Assembly (NCBI RefSeq): GCF_000621205.1
Contig: NZ_KK211234.1
Coordinates: 46,163-110,162, forward strand
Reading direction: 5' to 3'
Source: Halotalea alkalilenta DSM 17697
GTDB taxonomy: Bacteria; Pseudomonadota; Gammaproteobacteria; Pseudomonadales; Halomonadaceae
Length of the DNA stretch: 64,000 bases
A program made the position numbers and the translations under genes. Below are positions 1 through 7,798 of this stretch, piece by piece. How positions within the stretch are numbered: position 1 is the stretch's first letter; each line of letters starts with the position of its first letter. The notes under the pieces are model-generated. The model saw only the letters and a list, made by a program, of their open reading frames with translations. It was not told the origin of the DNA and did no database searches.

Positions 1-1
1 G

Positions 2-769
2 ACCGCAGTGACGATCGTGGTTTCGCTACTGACCAATCTGGCGATCATCCGCGGACTGGTGTTCTCCACCGAGCCGCTCAAGCCCCAGTTCGAGCGGATC
101 AACCCGGTCGAGGGATTGAAGCGGATCTTCTCACTGCGCAGCTTGATCGAACTGCTCAAGTCGCTGTTCAAGATCGTCGCCCTGGGCAGCGCGATGGTGG
201 TGATCTTCCGCTTCGCGCTGCAGATGCTGATGGACATCCCCCAATGCGGGTTCGACTGCATCGCCGACGGCTTCCTGGCACTGCTGAAACCGCTGGTGAT
301 CACCGCACTGCTGGCTTTCATGATCGTCGGCGGGCTCGACATGCTATTGCAGCGCTGGCTGTTCCGACGCGACCAGCGGATGACCAAGAGCGAGCAGAAG
401 CGCGAGCGCAAGGACAGCGAGGGCGATCCGCTGCTCAAGCGCGAGCGCCAGCGGCGGCGCCGCGACATGCACGCCACCGGCACACGCCGGGGGATCGAAC
501 ATACCTCGCTGCTAATCGGTGCACCCGGCGACTGGCTGGTCGGTGTGCGCTACGTACGCGGCGAGACCCCGGTGCCGATAGTGACCTGTCGCGCCGACCC
601 CGAGCGCTCGGCCGCGCTCTATGCGGACTCCCGCCTCCACCACCTGCCGCTGCTTGGCGAACCGGCGCTCGCCGCGCGAGTCGCCAAGCGAGCCGGCAAT
701 GGAGAGCCCATTCCCGAAGGCACCTTCCAGGCGGTGGCCGACCTTTTGGTCGAAGCGAAGCTGGTCTGA
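2..769 (+). CDS. sctU: Type III secretion export-switch protein SctU (YscU/HrcU family), 5' end cut by window edge
   Basis: Inner-membrane export-apparatus protein whose cytosolic domain normally switches substrate specificity in type III secretion. The reading frame is open to the left edge, so the start and first membrane segment are missing; about 255 residues are visible. Counting from the GTG at 8, hydrophobic segments lie near residues 1-20, 54-75 and 94-113, followed by the family linker (TKSEQKRERKDSEGDP, 126-141) and a cytosolic domain. The motif RGETPVPIV (184-192) matches SctU better than flagellar FlhB, which usually has an EMPAPIV-like string. Where the family has the self-cleaving NPTH sequence, this protein reads GAPGDW (171-176, bases 518-535). 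Cleavage between Asn and Pro therefore cannot occur in the usual way. The rest of the secretion locus should lie to the left of the window. The family call is firm; whether the protein works is open. Confidence 0.85.
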   Translation, partial: TAVTIVVSLLTNLAIIRGLVFSTEPLKPQFERINPVEGLKRIFSLRSLIELLKSLFKIVALGSAMVVIFRFALQMLMDIPQCGFDCIADGFLALLKPLVITALLAFMIVGGLDMLLQRWLFRRDQRMTKSEQKRERKDSEGDPLLKRERQRRRRDMHATGTRRGIEHTSLLIGAPGDWLVGVRYVRGETPVPIVTCRADPERSAALYADSRLHHLPLLGEPALAARVAKRAGNGEPIPEGTFQAVADLLVEAKLV

Positions 770-823
770 CGGTCGGATCTGGGCCATCTGGTCGAAGAAG
801 AAGTCTTCCCGCTCGAGCAGGGG

Positions 824-2167
824 TTACATAGAAGGGCGATCATGCACAGCGACTGCGGCAATCGCATGCCCCTCGCCATCGCTGCTCAGGCGGTCCGCTC
901 GCCTGCCCAGCTGCCAGCCTAGAACTGCCCAGAGCAGCGCGAAGGCGGCGCCGACCAGCGCCACCAGCAGGGCGCCTTGGCCAAGCATATCCAGCGCGCT
1001 TTTGATCCATCCGCTGACCGCGTCGCCGCCACGATAGACGACCGTGTCGATGAAGCCCTTGGCCTTGTACTTGCTCTGGGCGTCCAGCGGGGCGAACAGC
1101 ATCTCCCGCCCGGGCCTGACGAAGGCGTACTCGCCGATGCGCCGGACGATCATCAGCACTGCCAGCAGGGCGAAACTCGGCGCCAGGGCGAGTCCGATGA
1201 AGCCGATGCAGACCATCATCGGGACGATCGCCAACAGCGTGCGCACGCCCATCTTCTGCGCGATGCGCCCGGTGATGAACAGCTGGGCCAGCAGCGCCCC
1301 AGCCTGGACGATGAAATCGATGATGCCGAACACTCTGATCTGCGACTGCTGGTCTGGAAAGCGCTCAGCGACGAGCCGCGCTTGTTCGAAATAGAGAAAG
1401 GTGGCCACCGTGGCGAGCAGTACGACAAACCCCGCGATCGCCAGCAGGTAAGGAGACCGCATGACCCGGGTGAAACCACTGAACGGATTGCCCATCACCG
1501 GCTGACGAGTGCTCTCCGCCGGTGGTGCGCCCTGCCTGCCGGCTCCACCGATTTCGCGCCAGCGCATCAGCGGTGACTTGAGCGCGAGCGCGATGCCGAG
1601 CAGCACTGCGGCGAGCAGGACCAGCCCGGCCTGGCCAATCCCCTCCACCAGCAGCGCGCTGATCGCCGGCCCGGCCAAGCCACCGACACTTGCGCCGGCG
1701 GCGATGAACGCGAACAGACGCTTGGCCTGACGCCCATCGAACACATCCGCCATCAGGCTCCAGGCCACCGAGACCACGAACAGGTTGTAGACCGAGATCC
1801 ATACGTAGAACACCCGCGCCAGCCAGACGTTTTCGCCGACGAACAGGAACGAAGCGGTAAACAGCAGCAGGTTCAGGCAGAAGAATCCGTATACCCAATC
1901 GATGAAGTGGAGACGCGGCACTCTCGAGCTCAGCCAGGCGAACATGGGGACGGTCACCAGCATGACGAAAAAAGTCGCGGTGAACAGCCACTGCAAGTTC
2001 TCGATACCGGCCATGATGCCCATCGACTCGCGAAGGGGCCGGAGCATGAAATAACCGCTGAAGAGGCAGAAGAACAGCAAAAATCCGACCAGCGCGGGAA
2101 CCACCTCGTGACGTTCGGCATCGATGACGGCGCCAAGGCGCCGCATCAGGAGGGTGGAGGAGATCAT
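824..2167 (-). CDS. MFS-type transporter related to ATP/ADP (NTP/NDP) antiporter-like proteins
   Basis: A multi-pass inner-membrane protein of 447 residues with about twelve hydrophobic segments. The N-terminal part has the pattern FMLRPLRESMGI followed by ENLQWLFTATF, and later VAWSLMADVF and FIAAGASVGG. These are hallmarks of the bacterial proteins annotated as AAA-family ATP:ADP antiporter-like or NTP/NDP exchange transporters. The substrate in free-living bacteria is not established, so no nucleotide role is claimed. The ATG at 2167 is chosen because GAGGA lies five bases upstream; it starts nine bases past the stop of the exported dehydrogenase at 2176, so the two genes probably form one operon. 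The gene faces sctU tail to tail across 54 bases. Confidence 0.72.
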   Translation of the reverse strand: MISSTLLMRRLGAVIDAERHEVVPALVGFLLFFCLFSGYFMLRPLRESMGIMAGIENLQWLFTATFFVMLVTVPMFAWLSSRVPRLHFIDWVYGFFCLNLLLFTASFLFVGENVWLARVFYVWISVYNLFVVSVAWSLMADVFDGRQAKRLFAFIAAGASVGGLAGPAISALLVEGIGQAGLVLLAAVLLGIALALKSPLMRWREIGGAGRQGAPPAESTRQPVMGNPFSGFTRVMRSPYLLAIAGFVVLLATVATFLYFEQARLVAERFPDQQSQIRVFGIIDFIVQAGALLAQLFITGRIAQKMGVRTLLAIVPMMVCIGFIGLALAPSFALLAVLMIVRRIGEYAFVRPGREMLFAPLDAQSKYKAKGFIDTVVYRGGDAVSGWIKSALDMLGQGALLVALVGAAFALLWAVLGWQLGRRADRLSSDGEGHAIAAVAVHDRPSM

Positions 2168-2175
2168 CGGGTTCC

Positions 2176-3219
2176 TCAGCGATAGCTGACACCAGTCAGC
2201 CGTTCGGAGACATCCCATAAGCGACCGGCCGCTTCAGCGTCTTGCGCAACGGGAGGCACAGTGGCCAGGCCAAGCGGTCCACGCTGTTCGTTCTCGCCGA
2301 TCGGGCCGTAGTAGGCACCGGCTTGTGCTTCGGGCGCGGTGGCGGCATACAGGGTCGGCAACGCCCCTTGCGCGGGAGAGTGGTAGCGCTCGCGATCCCT
2401 GGCCCAACTATGCCCGAACTCGCTATCCAGCCCAGGGCCTCGCTCGATCAGCTCGGTCACCGCGACGCCCGGGTGGGCCGCGATGCTTCGAATGCCCCAG
2501 TTTTCAGACTCGCTGCGCCGCTGAAGCTCGAACGCGAACATCAGGCAGGCCAGCTTGGATTGAGCGTAGACCCTATAGGGATCGTAGCCTTGCTCGGATT
2601 GAAGGTCGTCGAAGTCGATGCTGCCACGGGCGGCGGCGATGCTGGACAGCGTCACCACGCGCGCGGAGTCGCTCTCTCGCAGCAGCGGCAGCAGCTCAGC
2701 GGTCAAGGCGAAGTGCCCCAGGTAGTTGGTGGCGAGCTGCATTTCGAAACCATCAGCCGATTCAGCCCGCTCGGGAGGCGCCATGATCGCCGCGTTGTTG
2801 ATCAGCCCATCGAGGCGGGGCAATGTCGCATTGAGCCGCTCGCCCAGCGCGCGAACAGAAGCCAGGCTGGCCAGATCGACCGCTTCGAACCGCACCTGGG
2901 CCTCGGGCGCCTCCTGCCTGATACGCTCGATCGCCTCCGCGCCGCGTTCTGGGTTGCGGGCCGCGATCACCACCTCAGCACCTGCAAGTGCCAAGGCCAT
3001 GGCATCTTCGTATCCCATGCCGCTGGTGCCGCCGGTCACCAGAAAGATTCGCCCTGCCTGCGACGGCATGTCCGCCAGGCTCCAATCCGGCTGGGGTGCG
3101 CTCTGCGCAACAGCGCTCCCGGCCGAGAGTGCATAGCTCACCGCCAAGCCCAATGCTACGAGACTGTATCGCCACGCTGAACGGGCAGCGCGTATGGGCA
3201 CCATTCGTCTAGTTGTCAT
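2176..3219 (-). CDS. Exported short-chain dehydrogenase/reductase
   Basis: An NAD(P)-dependent SDR oxidoreductase of 347 residues, closest in pattern to the retinol-dehydrogenase/WWOX-like branch. The cofactor motif TGGTSGMG is at 62-69, NNAA at 141-144, the catalytic serine near 192 and YxxxK at Tyr218/Lys222. All key residues are present. The first 38 residues look like a signal peptide: a basic start, a hydrophobic core (20-33) and an AVA cleavage site before Gln39. This is unusual because SDRs need a cytoplasmic cofactor. Translation could begin at either of two in-frame ATGs (3219 or 3204); both keep the hydrophobic segment. It is followed at once by the antiporter-like transporter and is divergent from a LysR gene that probably controls both. 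The substrate cannot be deduced. Confidence 0.8.
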   Translation of the reverse strand: MTTRRMVPIRAARSAWRYSLVALGLAVSYALSAGSAVAQSAPQPDWSLADMPSQAGRIFLVTGGTSGMGYEDAMALALAGAEVVIAARNPERGAEAIERIRQEAPEAQVRFEAVDLASLASVRALGERLNATLPRLDGLINNAAIMAPPERAESADGFEMQLATNYLGHFALTAELLPLLRESDSARVVTLSSIAAARGSIDFDDLQSEQGYDPYRVYAQSKLACLMFAFELQRRSESENWGIRSIAAHPGVAVTELIERGPGLDSEFGHSWARDRERYHSPAQGALPTLYAATAPEAQAGAYYGPIGENEQRGPLGLATVPPVAQDAEAAGRLWDVSERLTGVSYR

Positions 3220-3388
3220 CGTTCGACCTTAACGCTCGGTTGGGATTCGATCAGCCGCTGCATAATTGCAGAGGCCTGCGTCGGAGCAAGGCCATGTTAA
3301 CGTCTGGATTACTGCTGATAATCCCTATAAAAATGAATGCCGCGTGCGCCCAAGCGTACAATCGCAGCTCACACTTGGAGTACGACGA
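3220..3388. promoter_or_regulatory. Divergent promoter region with inverted repeat at 3258-3271
   Basis: These 169 bases separate the SDR-transporter operon (minus) from the LysR gene (plus). They hold an inverted repeat, CTGCA-TAAT-TGCAG (3258-3271), close to the T-N11-A dyads bound by LysR proteins, and AT-rich stretches that could serve as -10 elements (for example around 3323-3335). Role as the regulator's binding site is inferred from position and symmetry. Confidence 0.4.
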
Positions 3389-4291
3389 ATGCGCCAGCCT
3401 AATCTGAGTGACGTGGCCCTGTTCGCTTGTGTAGTGGAGGCCGGTGGCTTTCGGGCCGCGGCAGAGAAGCGAGGAATCTCGGCTTCGTCGCTCAGTGACT
3501 GCGTGCGGCGCCTGGAGAGTGATCTAGGGATCAGGCTGCTCAACCGCACCACCCGCAGCGTGATTCCCACCGAAGTGGGAGCCCGATTACTGGCGCGTTT
3601 GCGTCCGGCGCTCGAGGAGATAAACGCGGCATTCAATGATATCGATGACCATACCCAGCGCCCGGTCGGCACGCTCCGGCTCAATGCGCCAGTTCCCGTC
3701 GCCCGTTTCGTATTACCGCAATTGATACCCGCTTTCCTCGAACGCTATCCGGGGGTGAACGTCGAAGTGGCGATGGATAACACCTTCATCGATGTCATCG
3801 CCGAGGGCTACGACGCGGGGGTGAGATATGAGGAGAGCTTGGCCAAGGACATGATCGCCGTGCCCATCGGTCCTCGGCGGCAGCGTTTCGTCGCCGCGGC
3901 CTCCCCCTCCTACCTCGAAAGAAATGGCACCCCAATCCACCCACGGGAACTGCTCACCCACCGTTTGATCGGTCACCGTTTCGAGAGCGGGAAACTTGGC
4001 GTGTGGGAGTTCGAGAAAGACGGCACCGTCGTCCGTATACCGCCCCAGGGGCCTCTGTTGTCCTCCGCCCATGACCTGGAAGTCGGAGCTGCGGTGAGAG
4101 GCGTAGGAATCATCTACACCTTCGAAGAGTTCCTCGGGCCGATGATCGATCAGGGCAAGCTTCTGCCGGTACTCGAAGACTGGTGGCAGGCATTCGATGG
4201 TCCCTTCCTCTACTACCATGACCGCCGGCACATGCCTTCACCACTAAGGGCGTTCGTGGATTTCCTCAAGGAGGACGCACGACAGGCTTGA
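3389..4291 (+). CDS. LysR-family transcriptional regulator
   Basis: A DNA-binding regulator of 300 residues. The N-terminal winged helix-turn-helix (about residues 5-65) shows the family pattern: VVEAGGFRAAAEKRGISAS, then LNRTTRSVIPTEVG. The rest is the effector-binding domain with the conserved RPVGTLRLNAP start. It resembles the CrgA/AaeR-like subgroup. The ATG at 3389 is preceded by GGAG at about ten bases; upstream in-frame codons would add an unrelated tail and are rejected. It is transcribed away from the exported SDR and its transporter, which are its most likely targets. LysR genes usually also repress themselves, and an inverted repeat lies in the shared spacer. The inducer is unknown. 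Confidence 0.9.
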   Translation: MRQPNLSDVALFACVVEAGGFRAAAEKRGISASSLSDCVRRLESDLGIRLLNRTTRSVIPTEVGARLLARLRPALEEINAAFNDIDDHTQRPVGTLRLNAPVPVARFVLPQLIPAFLERYPGVNVEVAMDNTFIDVIAEGYDAGVRYEESLAKDMIAVPIGPRRQRFVAAASPSYLERNGTPIHPRELLTHRLIGHRFESGKLGVWEFEKDGTVVRIPPQGPLLSSAHDLEVGAAVRGVGIIYTFEEFLGPMIDQGKLLPVLEDWWQAFDGPFLYYHDRRHMPSPLRAFVDFLKEDARQA

Positions 4292-4369
4292 TCGCCTATC
4301 GCGGCCTTTTTCGGCGGCCGCCACAGTGGCGTGCACTAACGGCGGCAGGCGCGGAGTGGCCGTCGAAAG

Positions 4370-5236
4370 TCATTTGCTGGCAGCTGCAGCCAAGGCCTCG
4401 CCCAGTTCGGCGACGGCCGCGTTGCGCTCATCCATCGTAGCATTCGTGCCCGTAAGGTAGATCGCCGCCACGATCGGCTCACGCTCGGGGGGCCAGATCA
4501 CCGCGACCACGCCGCGCGATCCATACCCCCCAGCCCCGGTGCGGTCACCGATGCGCCAATCCTGGGGAATGCCCGAGCGCAACAGTGGTCCGCCGACCTC
4601 GTTTTCGACCAGCCAAGCGGTCAGTCGCGCTCGCGACGAGGCAGACAGTGCGTCGCCGAGTACGAGTTCGCGCAGGGAAGTGGCGATCGCCGCGGGCGAC
4701 GTCGTGTCCCTCATGTCGCCAGGAGTCGCCTGGTTGAGCTCGGGCTCCCGTCGATCGAGGCGGGTCGTATCGTCGCCGATACTGCGCATGAACGCAGTCA
4801 CCTGTTGCGGTCCTCCGATGCTATCCAGCACCTTGTTCGCGGCCAGGTTGTCGCTGGTGCGCATCGTCGCGGCGCAGAGCTCGCCAAGGCTCACCCGCTG
4901 CCCGACCAACTTCTCCATCACCGGCGCATAGGGCACCAAGTCGGCTTCGGCGAGCGCCACGGTCTGGTCGAGATCGCGCCCGCCCGCATCCACCTGGTGA
5001 AGCAGCGTGGCGCAGGCGAACGCCTTGAAAGTGCTCGCCATCGGAAAGCGCTCGTCGGCTTTGTAAAGCCAGCTCTGATTGCTGCCGGTATCGTAGATGG
5101 CCAACCCCACGCGTGCCTCGAGCCGCTGCTCTATCTCGCGCGCCTTGATAAGAACGGCGTCGTCAGCGGCTTGCGCCATGCCTCCGGCCGTCGATGCCAT
5201 CAAAGTGACACCCAGCAGGAAAGTGAAGAATTTCAT
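4370..5236 (-). CDS. Class A beta-lactamase, RTG/carbenicillinase (CARB/PSE)-like subgroup
   Basis: A periplasmic serine beta-lactamase of 288 residues with an N-terminal signal peptide (hydrophobic 3-22, AQA before residue 24). It has the catalytic STFK box (68-71), SDN (128-130) and the omega-loop EPELN with the general-base Glu166. The third box is RTG (232-234) instead of the usual KTG. Arg at this place marks the RTG group of carbenicillin-hydrolysing enzymes (AER-1; CARB/PSE have RSG). Two cysteines (75 and 121) are placed as in the conserved Cys77-Cys123 disulfide of class A enzymes. Segments such as LLRSGIP, DRTGAGG and the N-terminal MKFF closely follow PSE-1. It lies 58 bases downstream of an MHS transporter on the same strand, with a stable hairpin just before the start. 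No LysR or ampR-type gene is adjacent, so expression is probably constitutive. Confidence 0.92.
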   Translation of the reverse strand: MKFFTFLLGVTLMASTAGGMAQAADDAVLIKAREIEQRLEARVGLAIYDTGSNQSWLYKADERFPMASTFKAFACATLLHQVDAGGRDLDQTVALAEADLVPYAPVMEKLVGQRVSLGELCAATMRTSDNLAANKVLDSIGGPQQVTAFMRSIGDDTTRLDRREPELNQATPGDMRDTTSPAAIATSLRELVLGDALSASSRARLTAWLVENEVGGPLLRSGIPQDWRIGDRTGAGGYGSRGVVAVIWPPEREPIVAAIYLTGTNATMDERNAAVAELGEALAAAASK

Positions 5237-5252
5237 TTTCAGTGCCCGGCAG

Positions 5253-5278
5253 GGGCGATGAGCCGAAGCTCATCGCCC
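5253..5278 (-). terminator. 11-bp hairpin with TTCG tetraloop between the MHS transporter and the beta-lactamase
   Basis: A perfect stem, GGGCGATGAGC (5253-5263) with GCTCATCGCCC (5268-5278), closes a four-base loop that reads TTCG on the transcribed minus strand with a C-G closing pair, the extra-stable type. It has no T-tract. It begins 16 bases before the beta-lactamase ATG, so it may end the upstream transcript, protect the 3' end, or limit access to the ribosome-binding site. Confidence 0.5.
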
Positions 5279-5294
5279 GGGGTGCGAGTCACGC

Positions 5295-6659
5295 TCAGCG
5301 AGAAGCTTTGGCCCGCTCTCCCATAGAAGCGTCGTCGAGCCAGTTCTGGCCTTTGTTCTTCAGGAAGAAGACGTAGACGAACAGGGAAATCGCAATGATC
5401 GCGGTGGCGTATATCACGAACATCGTCACATGATCCGTGCTCAGCGCGGCCTGGTAGAGCAGCGGAGCAGTACCGCCGAAGGCGGAATTGGCCAGCGCGT
5501 AACCGAGCCCGACCCCGAGGGCGCGCACGTGGGTCGGAAACAGCTCGGCTTTGACCACGGCATTGATCGAGGTGTAGCCGGTGAGGATCACGAATCCGAT
5601 CGCGAGGATCACGAAGGCTTTGAGCCAGTCATCCTGTTGCGGCAGTGCCGATATGAGGAACCAGGTGTAAAGCACACCGCCCACGCCGAAGAACACCAGA
5701 AGGCTCTTACGCCCGACGATGTCCGACAGCCAGCCACCGAGCGGCTGCAGCACCATCAAAAGCGTCAGTACGATCAGGTTCAAAACGGTACCTGTGATCA
5801 CGTCCCCGCCCGCGAAGGCGCTCTGGATCATCTTCGGCCCAGTGACCGAATAGGTATAGAACGCGACCGTGCCGCCGGCCGTGATCAGGAAGCACAAGAG
5901 CAGCGGTCGCCATTGGTGGACGACTAGCTCGTAGAGCGAGCCGGATGCCCGCGCGCCGCCGGATTTCGCGGCCTCGATCGATTCCGCCCCCAGCGACTCA
6001 TCCATCGAACGGCGCAGCCAGAACACCACGATCGCCGCCACCCCGCCGATACCGAAGGCCACCCGCCAGCCCCACTCGGAAACCTGCGGGACGTCGAGGA
6101 ACGTCAGCATGATCAGCAGCGTCAGCTGCGCCAGCACGTGCCCACCGACCAGAGTGACGTAGTGAAACGAGGAGAGGAAGCCGCGCCGGCCCGGAATGGC
6201 TGCCTCGGACATGTAGGTCGCGCTGGTGCCGTATTCACCGCCAGTGGCGAACCCCTGCACCAGGCGTGCAACGAGCAAAACGATCGAGGCGCCGATGCCG
6301 ATGGTCGCGGCGGTCGGCGTCAGGGCGATGACGAACGAGCATGCGGCCATGATCGTCACCGAAACGGTCAATGCCAGACGGCGACCGTAGCGGTCGGCGA
6401 ACCGACCGAAATACCAGGCGCCGATCGGTCGCATCAGGAAGGTCGCGGCGAAGATGGCCCATACGTAAAGCGTGGAATTCTTGTCCTCGGAGGAGAAGAA
6501 CTGCGACTCGAAGTAGATGGCGAAAACGGAGTAGACGTAGACGTCGTACCACTCGACCAGGTTTCCTGCCGAACCCTTCAACGTGTTGGATACCGATCTT
6601 CTCAAGCTGGCGGGCTTCGCCGGGGCGGAAGGCGATGCGGGTGGAGCTAGTGGGGTCAT
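5295..6659 (-). CDS. MFS transporter, metabolite:H+ symporter (MHS) family
   Basis: A twelve-helix inner-membrane symporter of 454 residues. It has the MHS N-terminal pattern (GSAGNLVEWYDVYVYSVFAIY near residues 28-48), the family loop motif GRFADRYGRR between helices 2 and 3, and VQGFATGGEYGTSATYMSE in helix 4. This family includes KgtP (2-oxoglutarate), ShiA and ProP relatives; the residues seen are nearest KgtP-like carboxylate carriers, but the substrate is not certain. The ATG at 6659 puts the amphipathic N-terminus at the normal length; no strong ribosome-binding site is visible. The beta-lactamase follows on the same strand after a hairpin. Confidence 0.85.
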   Translation of the reverse strand: MTPLAPPASPSAPAKPASLRRSVSNTLKGSAGNLVEWYDVYVYSVFAIYFESQFFSSEDKNSTLYVWAIFAATFLMRPIGAWYFGRFADRYGRRLALTVSVTIMAACSFVIALTPTAATIGIGASIVLLVARLVQGFATGGEYGTSATYMSEAAIPGRRGFLSSFHYVTLVGGHVLAQLTLLIMLTFLDVPQVSEWGWRVAFGIGGVAAIVVFWLRRSMDESLGAESIEAAKSGGARASGSLYELVVHQWRPLLLCFLITAGGTVAFYTYSVTGPKMIQSAFAGGDVITGTVLNLIVLTLLMVLQPLGGWLSDIVGRKSLLVFFGVGGVLYTWFLISALPQQDDWLKAFVILAIGFVILTGYTSINAVVKAELFPTHVRALGVGLGYALANSAFGGTAPLLYQAALSTDHVTMFVIYATAIIAISLFVYVFFLKNKGQNWLDDASMGERAKASR

Positions 6660-6833
6660 TGAGTTTAATGCCTTAATTGTGAGAACAGCTGCCTCCACCC
6701 GAGCATACTCGCCCACCGCCCCTTTGGTAGATTGAACTAAAGTTGCAGTGCGATGCGAGCCTCGGATATCGAGGGCCTGAAGCTGGTGCCGGGGTCCGGC
6801 TCGACGCGGCTGGTCCTTCCCTCCCCCGATGCC

Positions 6834-7025
6834 TCATGCGACCACGTTCAGCCCAATGGCCAAACCGATGAACCCCAGGATGATCTCCGCATAGGCCACC
6901 CATATCCTGAGCTCCGGATGCGCACGCATCGCCATCCGGCGCCTTTTGGTGAGCAGATAGCGCTTGCCCAGCGCTGCCAGCAAATGTCCGATCAGTGCAC
7001 CCAGTATCGCCGCGATGATCTGCAT
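6834..7025 (-). CDS. Small membrane protein of unknown function (63 aa)
   Basis: A short frame starting MQIIAAILGALIGHLLAALG with GAGGG eight bases before the ATG. It has two predicted membrane segments (about 2-18 and 44-61) joined by a strongly basic loop (KRYLLTKRRRMAMRAH), so the loop probably faces the cytoplasm. The family is not recognised. A longer upstream reading frame exists but its added residues look random and have no ribosome-binding site. No partner gene is apparent. Confidence 0.5.
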   Translation of the reverse strand: MQIIAAILGALIGHLLAALGKRYLLTKRRRMAMRAHPELRIWVAYAEIILGFIGLAIGLNVVA

Positions 7026-7443
7026 TTCTACCCTCTGATCGCGCATTTTCCCGACTCGCGATGGCCGAATGGCGCTACTGGTCAGAATGCCCGTCTGACC
7101 ATCGGCCAGCGCCTCGCCCCTAATGCGGCACAGAATACTCCGACCATGCTGGCTGCGCTCCTGGGCATCTATCCACAATTTCATACAACGCTCGGCAGCG
7201 TCCGTAGTCGAGCACGCATGGAAAGCTGCAAGGACGAAAGAAATTGCCGCCGACAAAAGCCGCGACGATTTGAGCTGACCGGATTGGATGAAAAAGCTGA
7301 AACTGAAAGACAGGACCAGAAATCAATGAAACGTAGCGCGACGCTTCGCGGCTCATTTCTTGACGATAGAGGCGCTCACCATCGGCCAAGATGGCCGGTA
7401 GTGCGCCCGGATAAGAGCGAGCGTTCCCTGCGCTCCGGTTTCC
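7026..7443. other. 418-base spacer with no recognised gene
   Basis: No frame here has both a credible start and protein-like composition on either strand. It lies upstream of the small membrane protein gene and probably contains its promoter. No repeat, RNA gene or strong hairpin was seen. Confidence 0.4.
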
Positions 7444-7641
7444 TCACGCCTTCTTCTCTTTCCTTTTCGACATATCCAGATGGGCAAGCCACCTCTCAGC
7501 GGCCAGCTGCGAATCGAAGGGCCCCTCTATCAGCTCCCCGGTTCTCAGGTCCTCGATATGCCAGGTCGCCGAGGTTCGGTGGCCCATACCGTCTCTCCCG
7601 CTGGCGTGGGATACCTCGACTACTGCGAATCGATGTCTCAT
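7444..7641 (-). CDS. Small conserved-looking hypothetical protein (65 aa)
   Basis: Starts MRHRFAVVEV with GAGGTG placed eight bases upstream of the ATG at 7641; a GTG three codons earlier would overlap that site. The protein is soluble, with alternating polar/hydrophobic strands (WHIEDLRTGELIEGPF, then an amphipathic helix AAERWLAHLD) and a lysine-rich tail. That domain-like pattern supports a real gene, but I do not recognise the family. It stands alone between two intergenic gaps. Confidence 0.5.
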   Translation of the reverse strand: MRHRFAVVEVSHASGRDGMGHRTSATWHIEDLRTGELIEGPFDSQLAAERWLAHLDMSKRKEKKA

Positions 7642-7798
7642 GACGGTCACCTCGATCGTGGAAAACCCTTATATCCTCACAAAGAAAGTGGTCATTGATC
7701 AAGGCGACCTAGGGCCGCAGACGAAGGTCGTAGATAAAGGCGCCTCGAGCGGCGGTCCGGATCGATGCGGTCCGCCTGTCGAGCTTGATTCATTGCTG

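Noticed and set aside
2..769. Flagellar FlhB instead of type III secretion SctU.
   Set aside because: The RGETPVPIV string and linker fit SctU; no flagellar gene is in the window. The left context is missing, so some doubt stays.
4370..5236. Penicillin-binding protein or D-Ala carboxypeptidase instead of beta-lactamase.
   Set aside because: The omega-loop EPELN glutamate and the cysteine pair are specific to class A beta-lactamases.
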